NCBI GenBank assembly: GCA_946480585.1
Contig: CAMLKQ010000114.1
Coordinates: 1-7,126, forward strand
Direction: 5' to 3'
Origin: an uncultured Kangiella sp.
GTDB lineage: Bacteria; Pseudomonadota; Gammaproteobacteria; Enterobacterales; DSM-103792
Length of the DNA: 7,126 bases
This document shows, piece by piece, positions 1 through 5,228 of this stretch. The notes beneath the pieces were generated by a model. The model was not told the origin of the DNA. It worked only from the letters and a program-made list of their open reading frames with translations, and did not search any database. Both the position numbers and the translations under genes were made by a program. Position 1 is the stretch's first letter, and each line of letters begins with the position of its first letter.

Positions 1-59
1 TTACGGCGCTTGGCGCGGGTATAGCGCAGACCGACAAAAACGGAGAACGGTCGAAACAT
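1..59 (-). CDS. LolC/LolE-family lipoprotein-releasing permease, N-terminal fragment (cut by left edge)
   Basis: On the minus strand an ATG at 59-57 opens a frame of 19 codons that runs off the window, reading MFRPFSVFVGLRYTRAKRR. The short pattern of a hydrophobic stretch followed by GLRYTRA+RR is the usual beginning of LolC/LolE proteins, just before their first membrane helix. These are the inner-membrane subunits of the LolCDE ABC transporter, which extracts mature lipoproteins from the inner membrane and hands them to LolA for delivery to the outer membrane. The last visible codon is incomplete (AA plus an unseen base), so the 'tta' at window position 1 is not in frame as a stop. The ribosome site is poor: only a GGAC lies upstream. 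With 19 residues, LolC and LolE cannot be told apart, and assignment rests on motif memory alone. The neighbouring PilZ gene is divergent. Confidence 0.7.
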   Translation of the reverse strand, partial: MFRPFSVFVGLRYTRAKRR

Positions 60-188
60 GGCAGGTCCAGCAAAAGGCAGCCAAACGGGCCGCCGGAACA
101 GGCCGGCATCATCCCATTCGTGCTAGGCTAAGGCAAGAAAACCGGTTCGAGCGGCCTCAGCCGCCGCCTGTCGTCGAGGGAGTCTGCA
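60..188. other. Divergent intergenic spacer between lolC/E-like gene and PilZ gene
   Basis: This 129-bp spacer must carry the start signals of both flanking genes. On the plus side a GAGGGAG at 176-182 sits 6 nt before the PilZ ATG and is a good ribosome site. A possible extended -10 (TGCTAGGCT, 121-129) matches the consensus only in part and has no recognisable -35 partner, so I do not call a promoter. A short GCCGG...CCGGC inverted repeat lies near 91-107 without a T-run. I see nothing else in it. Confidence 0.5.
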
Positions 189-782
189 ATGAGCGCATCC
201 GACCCCACTGCCGCCAATCAGCAACCGGCGGATCGCCGCGACTATTTTCGCATCACCGACACCATCGCATTGCGCGTTGATCCGGTGACGGCACCGGTCT
301 TGCCGGTCAGCCCGCCGATCGAGCTCGCTGCCGGCCATCAACTGCTGCGCGAACTGCAGGTGATCGACAGTGACAGCGCCGGCTTGCTGCGCAATATTCA
401 GGACAAATCGCGCGATATCGGCCAGTACCTGAAGCTCGTCAACCGCAAGATCGAATTGACCTCCCGCTTCTACGTGCTGCAGCAAGCCGCCAGCCATTAC
501 CAGCGTCATGACGTGATCCTGAGCGGCAGCGGACTCGGCTTTCAGCACCCGACTGCGCTGAGCGTCGACAGTCTGGTGGATCTGCACTTCATTCTGCTGC
601 ACACAGCGACCGCGGTCAGCTGCCGCGCCAAAGTGCTGCGCTGTGATGCCCGGGACGGTCGGTTCCATATCGGCAGCGAATTCACCGAGATCACTGACAG
701 CGACCGCGATGCGATTGTCCGCCACACCCTGCATCTCGACGCGGCACGCCGGCGCGAAGCCAAAGCCAGCGCCGAAACCTGA
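189..782 (+). CDS. PilZ-domain protein (197 aa), putative c-di-GMP effector
   Basis: PilZ proteins bind the second messenger cyclic di-GMP in the cytoplasm and pass the signal to motility, exopolysaccharide or virulence machinery. The sequence shows the arginine motif near the N-terminus, DRRDYFRI at residues 15-22 (RxxxR = R17 to R21). A long, partly helical linker follows (about 45-105, with leucine/isoleucine spacing), then the second motif region SGSGLGF at 112-118. A beta strand typical of PilZ follows (about 143-152, VSCRAKVLRC), with an EF.EITDSDRD.I segment and a basic C-terminal helix. This layout of arginine motif, helical insert and PilZ barrel is common among gammaproteobacterial PilZ proteins of about 200 aa. 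One oddity: the first position of the D/N-x-S-x-x-G motif is Ile110, not Asp or Asn. The start is supported by GAGGGAG 6 nt upstream. The partner is unknown. Family assignment is fairly sure; ligand binding is inferred. Confidence 0.82.
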   Translation: MSASDPTAANQQPADRRDYFRITDTIALRVDPVTAPVLPVSPPIELAAGHQLLRELQVIDSDSAGLLRNIQDKSRDIGQYLKLVNRKIELTSRFYVLQQAASHYQRHDVILSGSGLGFQHPTALSVDSLVDLHFILLHTATAVSCRAKVLRCDARDGRFHIGSEFTEITDSDRDAIVRHTLHLDAARRREAKASAET

Positions 783-894
783 CCGCCTTCACACCGCCAC
801 CGGCATTGTCTGCGGTGCCGGTTCACAGAAATGAAGCGGTGGCTGTCGCTACACTGAACGCCGGATGCCTCCCACTCTGACAGGACATATGACC
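783..894. other. Intergenic spacer with a stem-loop lacking a T-tract
   Basis: The spacer between the PilZ gene and the small secreted protein gene contains a 7-bp inverted repeat, ACCGGCA (799-805) and TGCCGGT (816-822), with a 10-nt loop. An alternative shorter pairing, ACCGC (793-797) with GCGGT (812-816), overlaps it. No T-run follows, so it is not an obvious intrinsic terminator. TACACT at 850-855 could be a -10, but the only good -35-like hexamer (TTCACA, 822-827) is 22 bp away, which is too far. Read-through from the PilZ gene is therefore possible. Confidence 0.4.
882..885 (+). promoter_or_regulatory. Ribosome binding site deciding the start of the SmpA/OmlA-like gene
   Basis: AGGA at 882-885 is 3 nt from the ATG at 889 and 9 nt from the ATG at 895, so spacing favours 895. 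That start also gives a clean signal peptide beginning MRFAF. The upstream in-frame ATG at 865 would add residues that do not belong to a signal peptide and has no ribosome site near it. Confidence 0.55.
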
Positions 895-1284
895 ATGCGA
901 TTCGCGTTCTTGTGCTTGGCCCTGAGTTTGCCGTTAACCGCACTTGCTGCCGGCGATGTGTTGCAGATACCGCTCAGCCAGCAAGGCGACAGCAAGCTGC
1001 CGCGTCCGGGCAAAGGCATGAGCAAGGCTGAAGTGGAAAAATTGTTTGGCACCCCGGCGCAAGTACAGGGGCCGGTCGGCCAGCCGCCGATCACCCGGTG
1101 GCATTACCCGGAATATGTCGTCACCTTCGAATACGATCACGTCGTGCACACGGTACTGAAACACAAACCCAAGGTGCCGGTGAACGCTGCCGATCCAGCG
1201 ACGGATTCAGCAACCGAACCAACGCCGACCCCGACTGGTAACGACAGCACGCAAGCAGAAACGCCGGCAACGCCAACGCCCTGA
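895..1284 (+). CDS. Small secreted SmpA/OmlA (BamE-like) domain protein with Pro/Thr-rich tail
   Basis: The predicted 129-residue product starts with a signal peptide (residues 1-19: basic start, hydrophobic core, ALAA before G20), so it should be exported to the periplasm. There is no lipobox, and the Cys at residue 7 lies inside the hydrophobic core. Residues about 41-88 carry the SmpA/OmlA signature: GMSKAEVEKLFGTP (41-54), then PPITRWHYPEY, then a VTFEYDHVVHTVL strand pair. This fold is shared with BamE, but the protein is not BamE itself: it lacks a lipid anchor, and BamE's other conserved regions are not evident. I recall similar conserved hypothetical proteins in pseudomonads and relatives, with no firm function. 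Residues about 95-129 are low complexity, dominated by Thr, Pro, Ala, Asp and Glu (for example TPTPT), and are probably disordered. An intrinsic terminator follows directly. The start at 895 is preferred over 889 or 865 by ribosome-site spacing. Confidence 0.75.
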   Translation: MRFAFLCLALSLPLTALAAGDVLQIPLSQQGDSKLPRPGKGMSKAEVEKLFGTPAQVQGPVGQPPITRWHYPEYVVTFEYDHVVHTVLKHKPKVPVNAADPATDSATEPTPTPTGNDSTQAETPATPTP

Positions 1285-1315
1285 TCGCGATCTTCATCGG
1301 AAGCACCAGCAAAAG

Positions 1316-1342
1316 AAAAAGCGGCCATCAAGGCCGCTTTTT
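1316..1342. terminator. Bidirectional intrinsic terminator between convergent genes
   Basis: AAAAA (1316-1320), GCGGCC (1321-1326), loop ATCAA (1327-1331), GGCCGC (1332-1337), TTTTT (1338-1342). The 6-bp GC stem is extended by A/T pairs. Both strands therefore read a GC hairpin followed by a run of T. It lies 31 bp after the stop of the plus-strand small gene and 29 bp after the stop of the minus-strand hss gene, so it can serve both. Confidence 0.9.
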
Positions 1343-1371
1343 CATGCTCGCACGATCCACGTCAGCGCCGA

Positions 1372-2790
1372 TCAATTGACCAGCACGTTGCTGAACTGCC
1401 ACGGGTCACTGCTGTCGATCGACTCCGCAAACAAGGTGTTGCGCTGTTGCAGCGGCGTCCAGTCGGTGTAGGCCCCGACCAGCTTGCCAAGATAGGGCTT
1501 CTGCACGTCGAGATTGCGGGCAAAATCCATGTCTTCCGCCTCGACGATACCAGCACGCGGATTCTCGATGGCCCAGACCATGCCGGCCAGTACCGCGCTG
1601 GTCACTTGCAGACTGGTTGCGCTGTTGTACGGCGCCAGCGCTTTCGCCTCTTTCGCCGTCAACTGCGAGCCATACCAGTACGCACCTTTGGCATGACCGG
1701 CAAGCAACACACCGAGCTCATCCATACCGTCGATGATCTCTTCACGCAGCACCCGCTGTTTCGGCTGCAGGGTGAAATTGCGGCCGTTGAATTCGTGCAG
1801 CGATACCACCGCACTGTCGCACGGATGATAAGCATAGTGACAGGTCGGCCGGTACAACACCTTGTCGCCATCACGCACCGTCAAGTAATCCGAGATGGAA
1901 ATCGCTTCGTTGTGAGTGATCAAGAAGCCGTGGAAAGGACCATAGTCCGGCGTCCAGGTGCGTACCCGCACGGTCGCGCCCGGGCGCTTCAGATAAATGG
2001 CTGCGCCACAACCAAATGCATGCGTTGCACCGTCCGCTGGCAACTGCTTTTCATGCGTGCCCCAGCCGAGTTCTGCCGGCTGACAACCTTCGCCAACAAA
2101 ACCATCGACGGACCAGGTGTTGACAAACTCGTTCATCTGTTTCGGCTTGTCGGTGATCTGGGTGTCGCGCTCGGCAACATGAATCATCTTGATATTGAGT
2201 TTCCGGGCAAGCGCGGCCCACTCCTCGCGATTGGCAGGCGTCGCAAGATCGCCGTGAATGTCACGATGCAGGTTCAGCAAGGCCTGTTTGAGCAGATGCG
2301 ACACCATGCCCGGATTGGCGCCATTGGCGAAAATGGCAGTGCTGCCTTGCGGGTATTTCTTGCGCAGCGCCAGCGCGTGTTCGCGAATGGCGTAATTCGA
2401 TCGCTCCGAAAAGCTCAACGCCGGATCGGTGTAGCCACCGGCCCATGGCTCAATGCAGGTATCGATATAAAGCGTCTGGAATTCTTGACAGAGCTCGACC
2501 AACGCAATCGACGAAACATCAACGGACAGATTGACCAGAAAATTGCCCGGCGCCAACAATGGCGACAACACCTCGCGGTAATTGCTGCGGGTCAGGGCGT
2601 GATCGATAAAGCGAATACCATACTCGCGAGCCTCCGCGTGACCGCGCTCATCGGCCGTCACAATGGTGATATCACTGGGCTTGACGTCCAGATGACGCAA
2701 GATCAACGGCAGCACGCCCTGGCCAATGGCACCAAAGCCCACCATCACAATCTTGCCCGGCACACGGGCGTGAATCGTGTATTCGCTCAT
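1372..2790 (-). CDS. hss: Homospermidine synthase (472 aa), NAD-dependent
   Basis: The enzyme joins two putrescines (or putrescine with spermidine) through an NAD-dependent oxidation, imine formation and reduction cycle to give sym-homospermidine, a cytoplasmic polyamine. The N-terminus is a Rossmann fold with GFGAIG at 18-23. Known Blastochloris viridis enzyme residues, as I recall them, map with a constant offset of three: D91 (SVDVSS), E114 (IEPW), N159 (GANPG), E207 (AERDTQ), W226 (NTWSV), E234 (VGEG) and H293 (THNEA); D357 in GMDELG also looks equivalent. The C-terminal block ending SDPWQFSNVLVN matches the family's end, so the gene is full length (family about 475 aa). The start at 2790 is chosen because a perfect AGGAGG lies upstream; an in-frame ATG at 2841 would add 17 atypical residues. 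It is the last gene before the shared terminator and is downstream of the channel gene by 128 bp. Its substrate preference cannot be read from the sequence. Confidence 0.95.
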   Translation of the reverse strand: MSEYTIHARVPGKIVMVGFGAIGQGVLPLILRHLDVKPSDITIVTADERGHAEAREYGIRFIDHALTRSNYREVLSPLLAPGNFLVNLSVDVSSIALVELCQEFQTLYIDTCIEPWAGGYTDPALSFSERSNYAIREHALALRKKYPQGSTAIFANGANPGMVSHLLKQALLNLHRDIHGDLATPANREEWAALARKLNIKMIHVAERDTQITDKPKQMNEFVNTWSVDGFVGEGCQPAELGWGTHEKQLPADGATHAFGCGAAIYLKRPGATVRVRTWTPDYGPFHGFLITHNEAISISDYLTVRDGDKVLYRPTCHYAYHPCDSAVVSLHEFNGRNFTLQPKQRVLREEIIDGMDELGVLLAGHAKGAYWYGSQLTAKEAKALAPYNSATSLQVTSAVLAGMVWAIENPRAGIVEAEDMDFARNLDVQKPYLGKLVGAYTDWTPLQQRNTLFAESIDSSDPWQFSNVLVN

Positions 2791-2800
2791 CTCGATAAAA

Positions 2801-2806
2801 CCTCCT
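2801..2806 (-). promoter_or_regulatory. Perfect ribosome binding site of hss
   Basis: The minus strand reads AGGAGG here, 10 nt before the ATG at 2790-2788. It fixes the hss start at MSEYTI rather than at the upstream in-frame ATG at 2841, which has no such site. Confidence 0.85.
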
Positions 2807-2834
2807 GCGGCGTTCGTCACGCCATGGTTGCCAG

Positions 2835-2849
2835 CATTCACGGTGAATG
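2835..2849. promoter_or_regulatory. Perfect 15-bp dyad in the hss leader, operator candidate
   Basis: CATTCAC-G-GTGAATG is a perfect 7+1+7 inverted repeat, 45-59 nt upstream of the hss start codon. The one-base centre makes it a poor RNA hairpin loop but a good binding site for a dimeric regulator. CCA (2831-2833) and TGG (2850-2852) extend the symmetry, with one extra base on one side. The regulator is unknown. That it is an operator is inference from symmetry and position only. Confidence 0.4.
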
Positions 2850-2861
2850 TGGCCCTCGAAT

Positions 2862-2884
2862 GGTGGCGAAACCGCCACCGGTGG
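2862..2884. repeat. Hairpin and overlapping palindrome in the hss leader
   Basis: GGTGGCG (2862-2868) and CGCCACC (2873-2879) form a 7-bp stem with a 4-nt loop. CCACC (2875-2879) is also half of the perfect palindrome CCACCGGTGG (2875-2884), so the same bases can pair in two ways. No T-run follows on the minus strand, so this is not a standard intrinsic terminator. It lies between the channel gene stop and hss, and could stabilise the upstream mRNA end, attenuate hss, or do nothing. Confidence 0.45.
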
Positions 2885-2918
2885 ACCCATCTTGGGCCGG
2901 TTGTGCCAAATGCAGGGT

Positions 2919-4022
2919 TTACGCGCTCGGCGCAGCGCCTGATTCAACATAGAGGGTGCGGCTCGGAAAGGCAAAATCAGCGCCATGCTTCAGCACGATT
3001 TGCTGAATTCCAAACAACACGTTTTCTTTAATGCGATAAAAATCCACCAAATCGACCGGTCGTGTGTGTGCGTCGACCAACAAATTCAAACTCGATTCAC
3101 CGAACTGATGAAACCAGGCGCCCTGACTTTGGTCCACCACAATATCCGAATGGTTGGCAAGGTATTGGCGCAGATCGGCAATCAAATCTGGCAGCCGGGC
3201 AGCGTCCTGATAGCGCAGGCCAATCATTTCACGGATGCGACGGTTGCTCATCCGGGTGACGTTTTCGACGGCAATATTGGCGAACACCGAATTCGGGATG
3301 TAAAGCGGACGTTTGCTCTCCGTCCGGATGCGCGTTTGCCGCCAACCGATGTACTCCACCGTGCCTTCCAGTTCCCTATCTGGCGAACGAATGCTGTCAC
3401 CGACGGCAAAAGGCCGGTCCAGATACAGCATCAAACCGCCAAAAAAGTTGGCGAGCAAATCCTTGGCCGCAAACGACACAGCCAGACCACCGATACCACC
3501 GAATGCCAGGACACCGGAAATGGAGAAACCCATCGACTGCAAGCCAATCAGCGCCATGACAATGAACACCGAAATACGCGCCAGCTTGCCTATCGCTTCG
3601 ATGGTGGTGCCATCCAGCCGCCCTTCTTCGGTGCTGGTTTTGGCCTTTTCGACCAACGCCGATTCGACGCTACGCACCAAACGTAGCAAGAACCAGCAAA
3701 TCAGCACGACAATGCCGAGCGTGCGCGCCGTCGCCACGGCTTTCAACATCACGGCGGAGCGCTCGGTAAAGATGTATTCAAACGCGAACATCAAACTGAC
3801 CAACCAGATGGCCAGCGCGGTCGGCTTGGACAACGCATCCCACAGCGCATCGTCCCAAACGGTATTGGTTTGCTGCAGCTTGCGCTGAACGCGTTTATGC
3901 AAACGACGCCAGAACCAGTGCACCAACGTAGCGATTGCCAAGATCACCAACACGCCGGTGATCCACGCGGCGACATCGGTCAACTCCAGCAACCAGTTCC
4001 AGATTTTGGCGAACGAAGGCAT
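2919..4022 (-). CDS. MscS-family small-conductance mechanosensitive channel (367 aa)
   Basis: MscS channels open under membrane tension and release solutes during hypo-osmotic shock. This inner-membrane protein has five likely membrane helices: about 18-38, 67-86, 96-116, 145-165 and the pore helix 168-202. The pore region GGIGGLAVSFAAKDLLANFF (175-194) shows the Gly/Ala packing of MscS TM3, followed by FGGLMLYLDRPFAVGD (194-209), the hallmark joint into the beta domain. The beta domain runs to about 258 and includes GTVEYIGWRQTRIRT and YIPNS, and the C-terminal alpha/beta vestibule runs to about 358. Five helices and 367 aa resemble E. coli YnaI (about 343 aa) more than three-helix MscS (286 aa), so YnaI-like is my best subgroup guess. 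CTCCT at 4035-4039 reads AGGAG on the minus strand, 12 nt before the ATG, which is a rather long spacing. It lies 42 bp after nagZ, probably in one transcript. Ion selectivity and gating threshold cannot be judged. Confidence 0.93.
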   Translation of the reverse strand: MPSFAKIWNWLLELTDVAAWITGVLVILAIATLVHWFWRRLHKRVQRKLQQTNTVWDDALWDALSKPTALAIWLVSLMFAFEYIFTERSAVMLKAVATARTLGIVVLICWFLLRLVRSVESALVEKAKTSTEEGRLDGTTIEAIGKLARISVFIVMALIGLQSMGFSISGVLAFGGIGGLAVSFAAKDLLANFFGGLMLYLDRPFAVGDSIRSPDRELEGTVEYIGWRQTRIRTESKRPLYIPNSVFANIAVENVTRMSNRRIREMIGLRYQDAARLPDLIADLRQYLANHSDIVVDQSQGAWFHQFGESSLNLLVDAHTRPVDLVDFYRIKENVLFGIQQIVLKHGADFAFPSRTLYVESGAAPSA

Positions 4023-4064
4023 GGGGCAAAAACTCTCCTGAACTCATCCAGTCTTGAAGTGCCA

Positions 4065-5063
4065 TCAACCCAGCAAGGGCTGCGCCTGTTGCCAGCGCCG
4101 CTCGCGTTGCAGCTGTGGCAGCGGCAGTGCCGGCTCGCGCTGACACAGCGCCGCGATGCGTGCGCTCTGCTCACGGGCAATTTTTTGCGGCAGCGCTTCC
4201 AGCGTTTCGATGGCGCCTTTGCGATCATTGCAGACCAGCACCATGTCGCAGCCAGCGTCGAGGGCCGCGTGTGCACGGGCGTGGTAATCGCCGACCACAT
4301 GGGCGCCGGCCATGGCGAGATCATCACTGAAAATGCAGCCGTGGAATTGCAGCTGTTCACGCAGCACGGTTTGCAACCAATAGCGGGAGAAACCCGCCGG
4401 CAACGGGTCCAGCGCCGGGTAAATCACGTGCGCCGGCATGATGCCGCCGAGCTCGCCGGCAAGGCCGCGGAAGACTGACAGGCAGCGCTCGATTTGTGCC
4501 GGCGTGCGTTCGTCGACCGGGACATGGGTATGTGAATCTGCGGCGACGAAACCGTGACCGGGAAAGTGTTTGCCGGTACCGAGCATGCCGGCCTCCCGCA
4601 TGCCGTGCAGATAGGCGCGCGCCAACGGGACCACCTGCGCGGGATCCGGCCCAAAGCTGCGATCGCCAATAACTTCGCTGGTGCCGTAATCGAGATCCAG
4701 CACCGGCGCGAAGCTGATGTCACAACCGACTGCCCGCACCTCGCTCGCCATCAGCCAGCCGAGCTCCTGTGCCCGGCGCAGCGCCTCGGCATTGGCCTCC
4801 GGGCCGAGCGTACGCAGTGCTGGCAGCTGGCTGAAACCCTCGCGCAGACGCCGCACCCGGCCGCCTTCCTGATCGACCGCGATCAGCAGGTTGCGACCGG
4901 ACTCGCGCCGGATGGCATCGGTCAGCGCCCGGACCTGGTCCGCGCTGTCAACGTTGCGGGCAAACAGAATGACCCCGCCAACCGCCGGGTGACGAATCAG
5001 CTCGCGCTCTTCGGCATCCAGTGAAAGGCCTTGCAAATCAAGCATTAAGGGGCCAAGCGTCAT
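4065..5063 (-). CDS. nagZ: Beta-N-acetylglucosaminidase NagZ (332 aa), peptidoglycan recycling
   Basis: NagZ is a cytoplasmic glycoside hydrolase of family 3. It removes GlcNAc from GlcNAc-1,6-anhydroMurNAc-peptides returned from the cell wall; its products feed wall recycling and, in species with AmpR, signal beta-lactamase induction. The sequence shows the compact single-barrel form: PLMLDLQG (5-12), VDQEGGRV (63-70), KHFPGHG (165-171), the DSH loop (D176 to H178, H178 matching the family's acid/base His) and FSDDLAMAG (245-253), with D247 the likely nucleophile. Length fits E. coli NagZ (341 aa). The start is set at 5063 (MTLGPLMLDL), because the minus strand has GGGA (5073-5070) 6 nt upstream; ATG at 5069 touches that site, and the longer in-frame ATG at 5123 adds residues without family likeness. 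It heads the likely nagZ-channel transcript and is divergent from the M2 peptidase gene. Confidence 0.96.
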   Translation of the reverse strand: MTLGPLMLDLQGLSLDAEERELIRHPAVGGVILFARNVDSADQVRALTDAIRRESGRNLLIAVDQEGGRVRRLREGFSQLPALRTLGPEANAEALRRAQELGWLMASEVRAVGCDISFAPVLDLDYGTSEVIGDRSFGPDPAQVVPLARAYLHGMREAGMLGTGKHFPGHGFVAADSHTHVPVDERTPAQIERCLSVFRGLAGELGGIMPAHVIYPALDPLPAGFSRYWLQTVLREQLQFHGCIFSDDLAMAGAHVVGDYHARAHAALDAGCDMVLVCNDRKGAIETLEALPQKIAREQSARIAALCQREPALPLPQLQRERRWQQAQPLLG

Positions 5064-5104
5064 GTTCATTCCCAGTCCGATCGAGGGCGAAAAAGCCGGC
5101 GCGC

Positions 5105-5110
5105 ATTCTA
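5105..5110 (-). promoter_or_regulatory. Possible -10 element for nagZ
   Basis: The minus strand reads TAGAAT, five of six matches to TATAAT, about 42 nt before the chosen nagZ start, which gives a leader of about 35 nt. The hexamer 17 bp further upstream (CTGTGG) is a poor -35. Weak call from position and one box only. Confidence 0.3.
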
Positions 5111-5178
5111 CTGGAATATGCATTTGACCACAGTATTTTTGCCGTCCGGATGGCGCTGGTGCCGGCCGCCCTGCTCGT

Positions 5179-5184
5179 TATAAT
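5179..5184 (+). promoter_or_regulatory. Perfect -10 box (TATAAT) for the M2 peptidase gene
   Basis: TATAAT is an exact sigma-70 -10 match, 45 bp before the M2 peptidase ATG, predicting a transcript start near 5191. The hexamer at the 17-bp position (CTGGTG, 5156-5161) is a poor -35 and there is no TGn extension, so an activator may help, or the promoter is moderate. TTGACC at 5124-5129 is too far upstream to pair with it. Confidence 0.55.
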
Positions 5185-5206
5185 CCGCCGTCGCCCGCGT
5201 CGGCGG
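5185..5206 (+). repeat. GC-rich dyad directly after the -10 box
   Basis: CCGCCG (5185-5190) and CGGCGG (5201-5206) are perfect inverted repeats 10 bp apart, and CG (5192-5193) can pair with CG (5198-5199) inside. The dyad straddles the predicted start of transcription near 5191, so it could act as a DNA operator rather than as a full RNA hairpin. Function is inferred only from position. Confidence 0.35.
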
Positions 5207-5219
5207 GACCGCTTTGGAG

Positions 5220-5224
5220 AAGGA
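5220..5224 (+). promoter_or_regulatory. Ribosome binding site of the M2 peptidase gene
   Basis: AAGGA at 5220-5224 lies 4 nt, and GGAG at 5216-5219 lies 9 nt, before the ATG at 5229. Together they support this start, which also places a proper lipoprotein signal at the N-terminus. Confidence 0.75.
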
Positions 5225-5228
5225 ACGC

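Noticed and set aside
799..822. Stem-loop after the PilZ gene as an intrinsic terminator
   Set aside because: The 7-bp stem has a 10-nt loop and is not followed by a T-tract, so it is listed only as a structure in the spacer.
2894..2910. Minus-strand TGGCAC as a sigma-54 -24 element before hss
   Set aside because: The matching -12 position reads GCCCA instead of TTGCA, so the essential GC dinucleotide at the right spacing is missing.
1447..2952. 501-codon plus-strand open frame, slightly longer than hss
   Set aside because: It lies antisense to hss, whose conserved residues and perfect ribosome site are clear. The product has a biased composition (Arg, Gln, His) and no recognisable domain, so it is a shadow of codon bias on the other strand.
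2985..3888. Plus-strand frames across the MscS gene
   Set aside because: They overlap the well-supported channel gene, lack family motifs and have no ribosome sites worth noting.
5124..5129. TTGACC as a -35 element
   Set aside because: It is 49 bp upstream of the TATAAT box, and no acceptable -10 lies 16-18 bp downstream of it.
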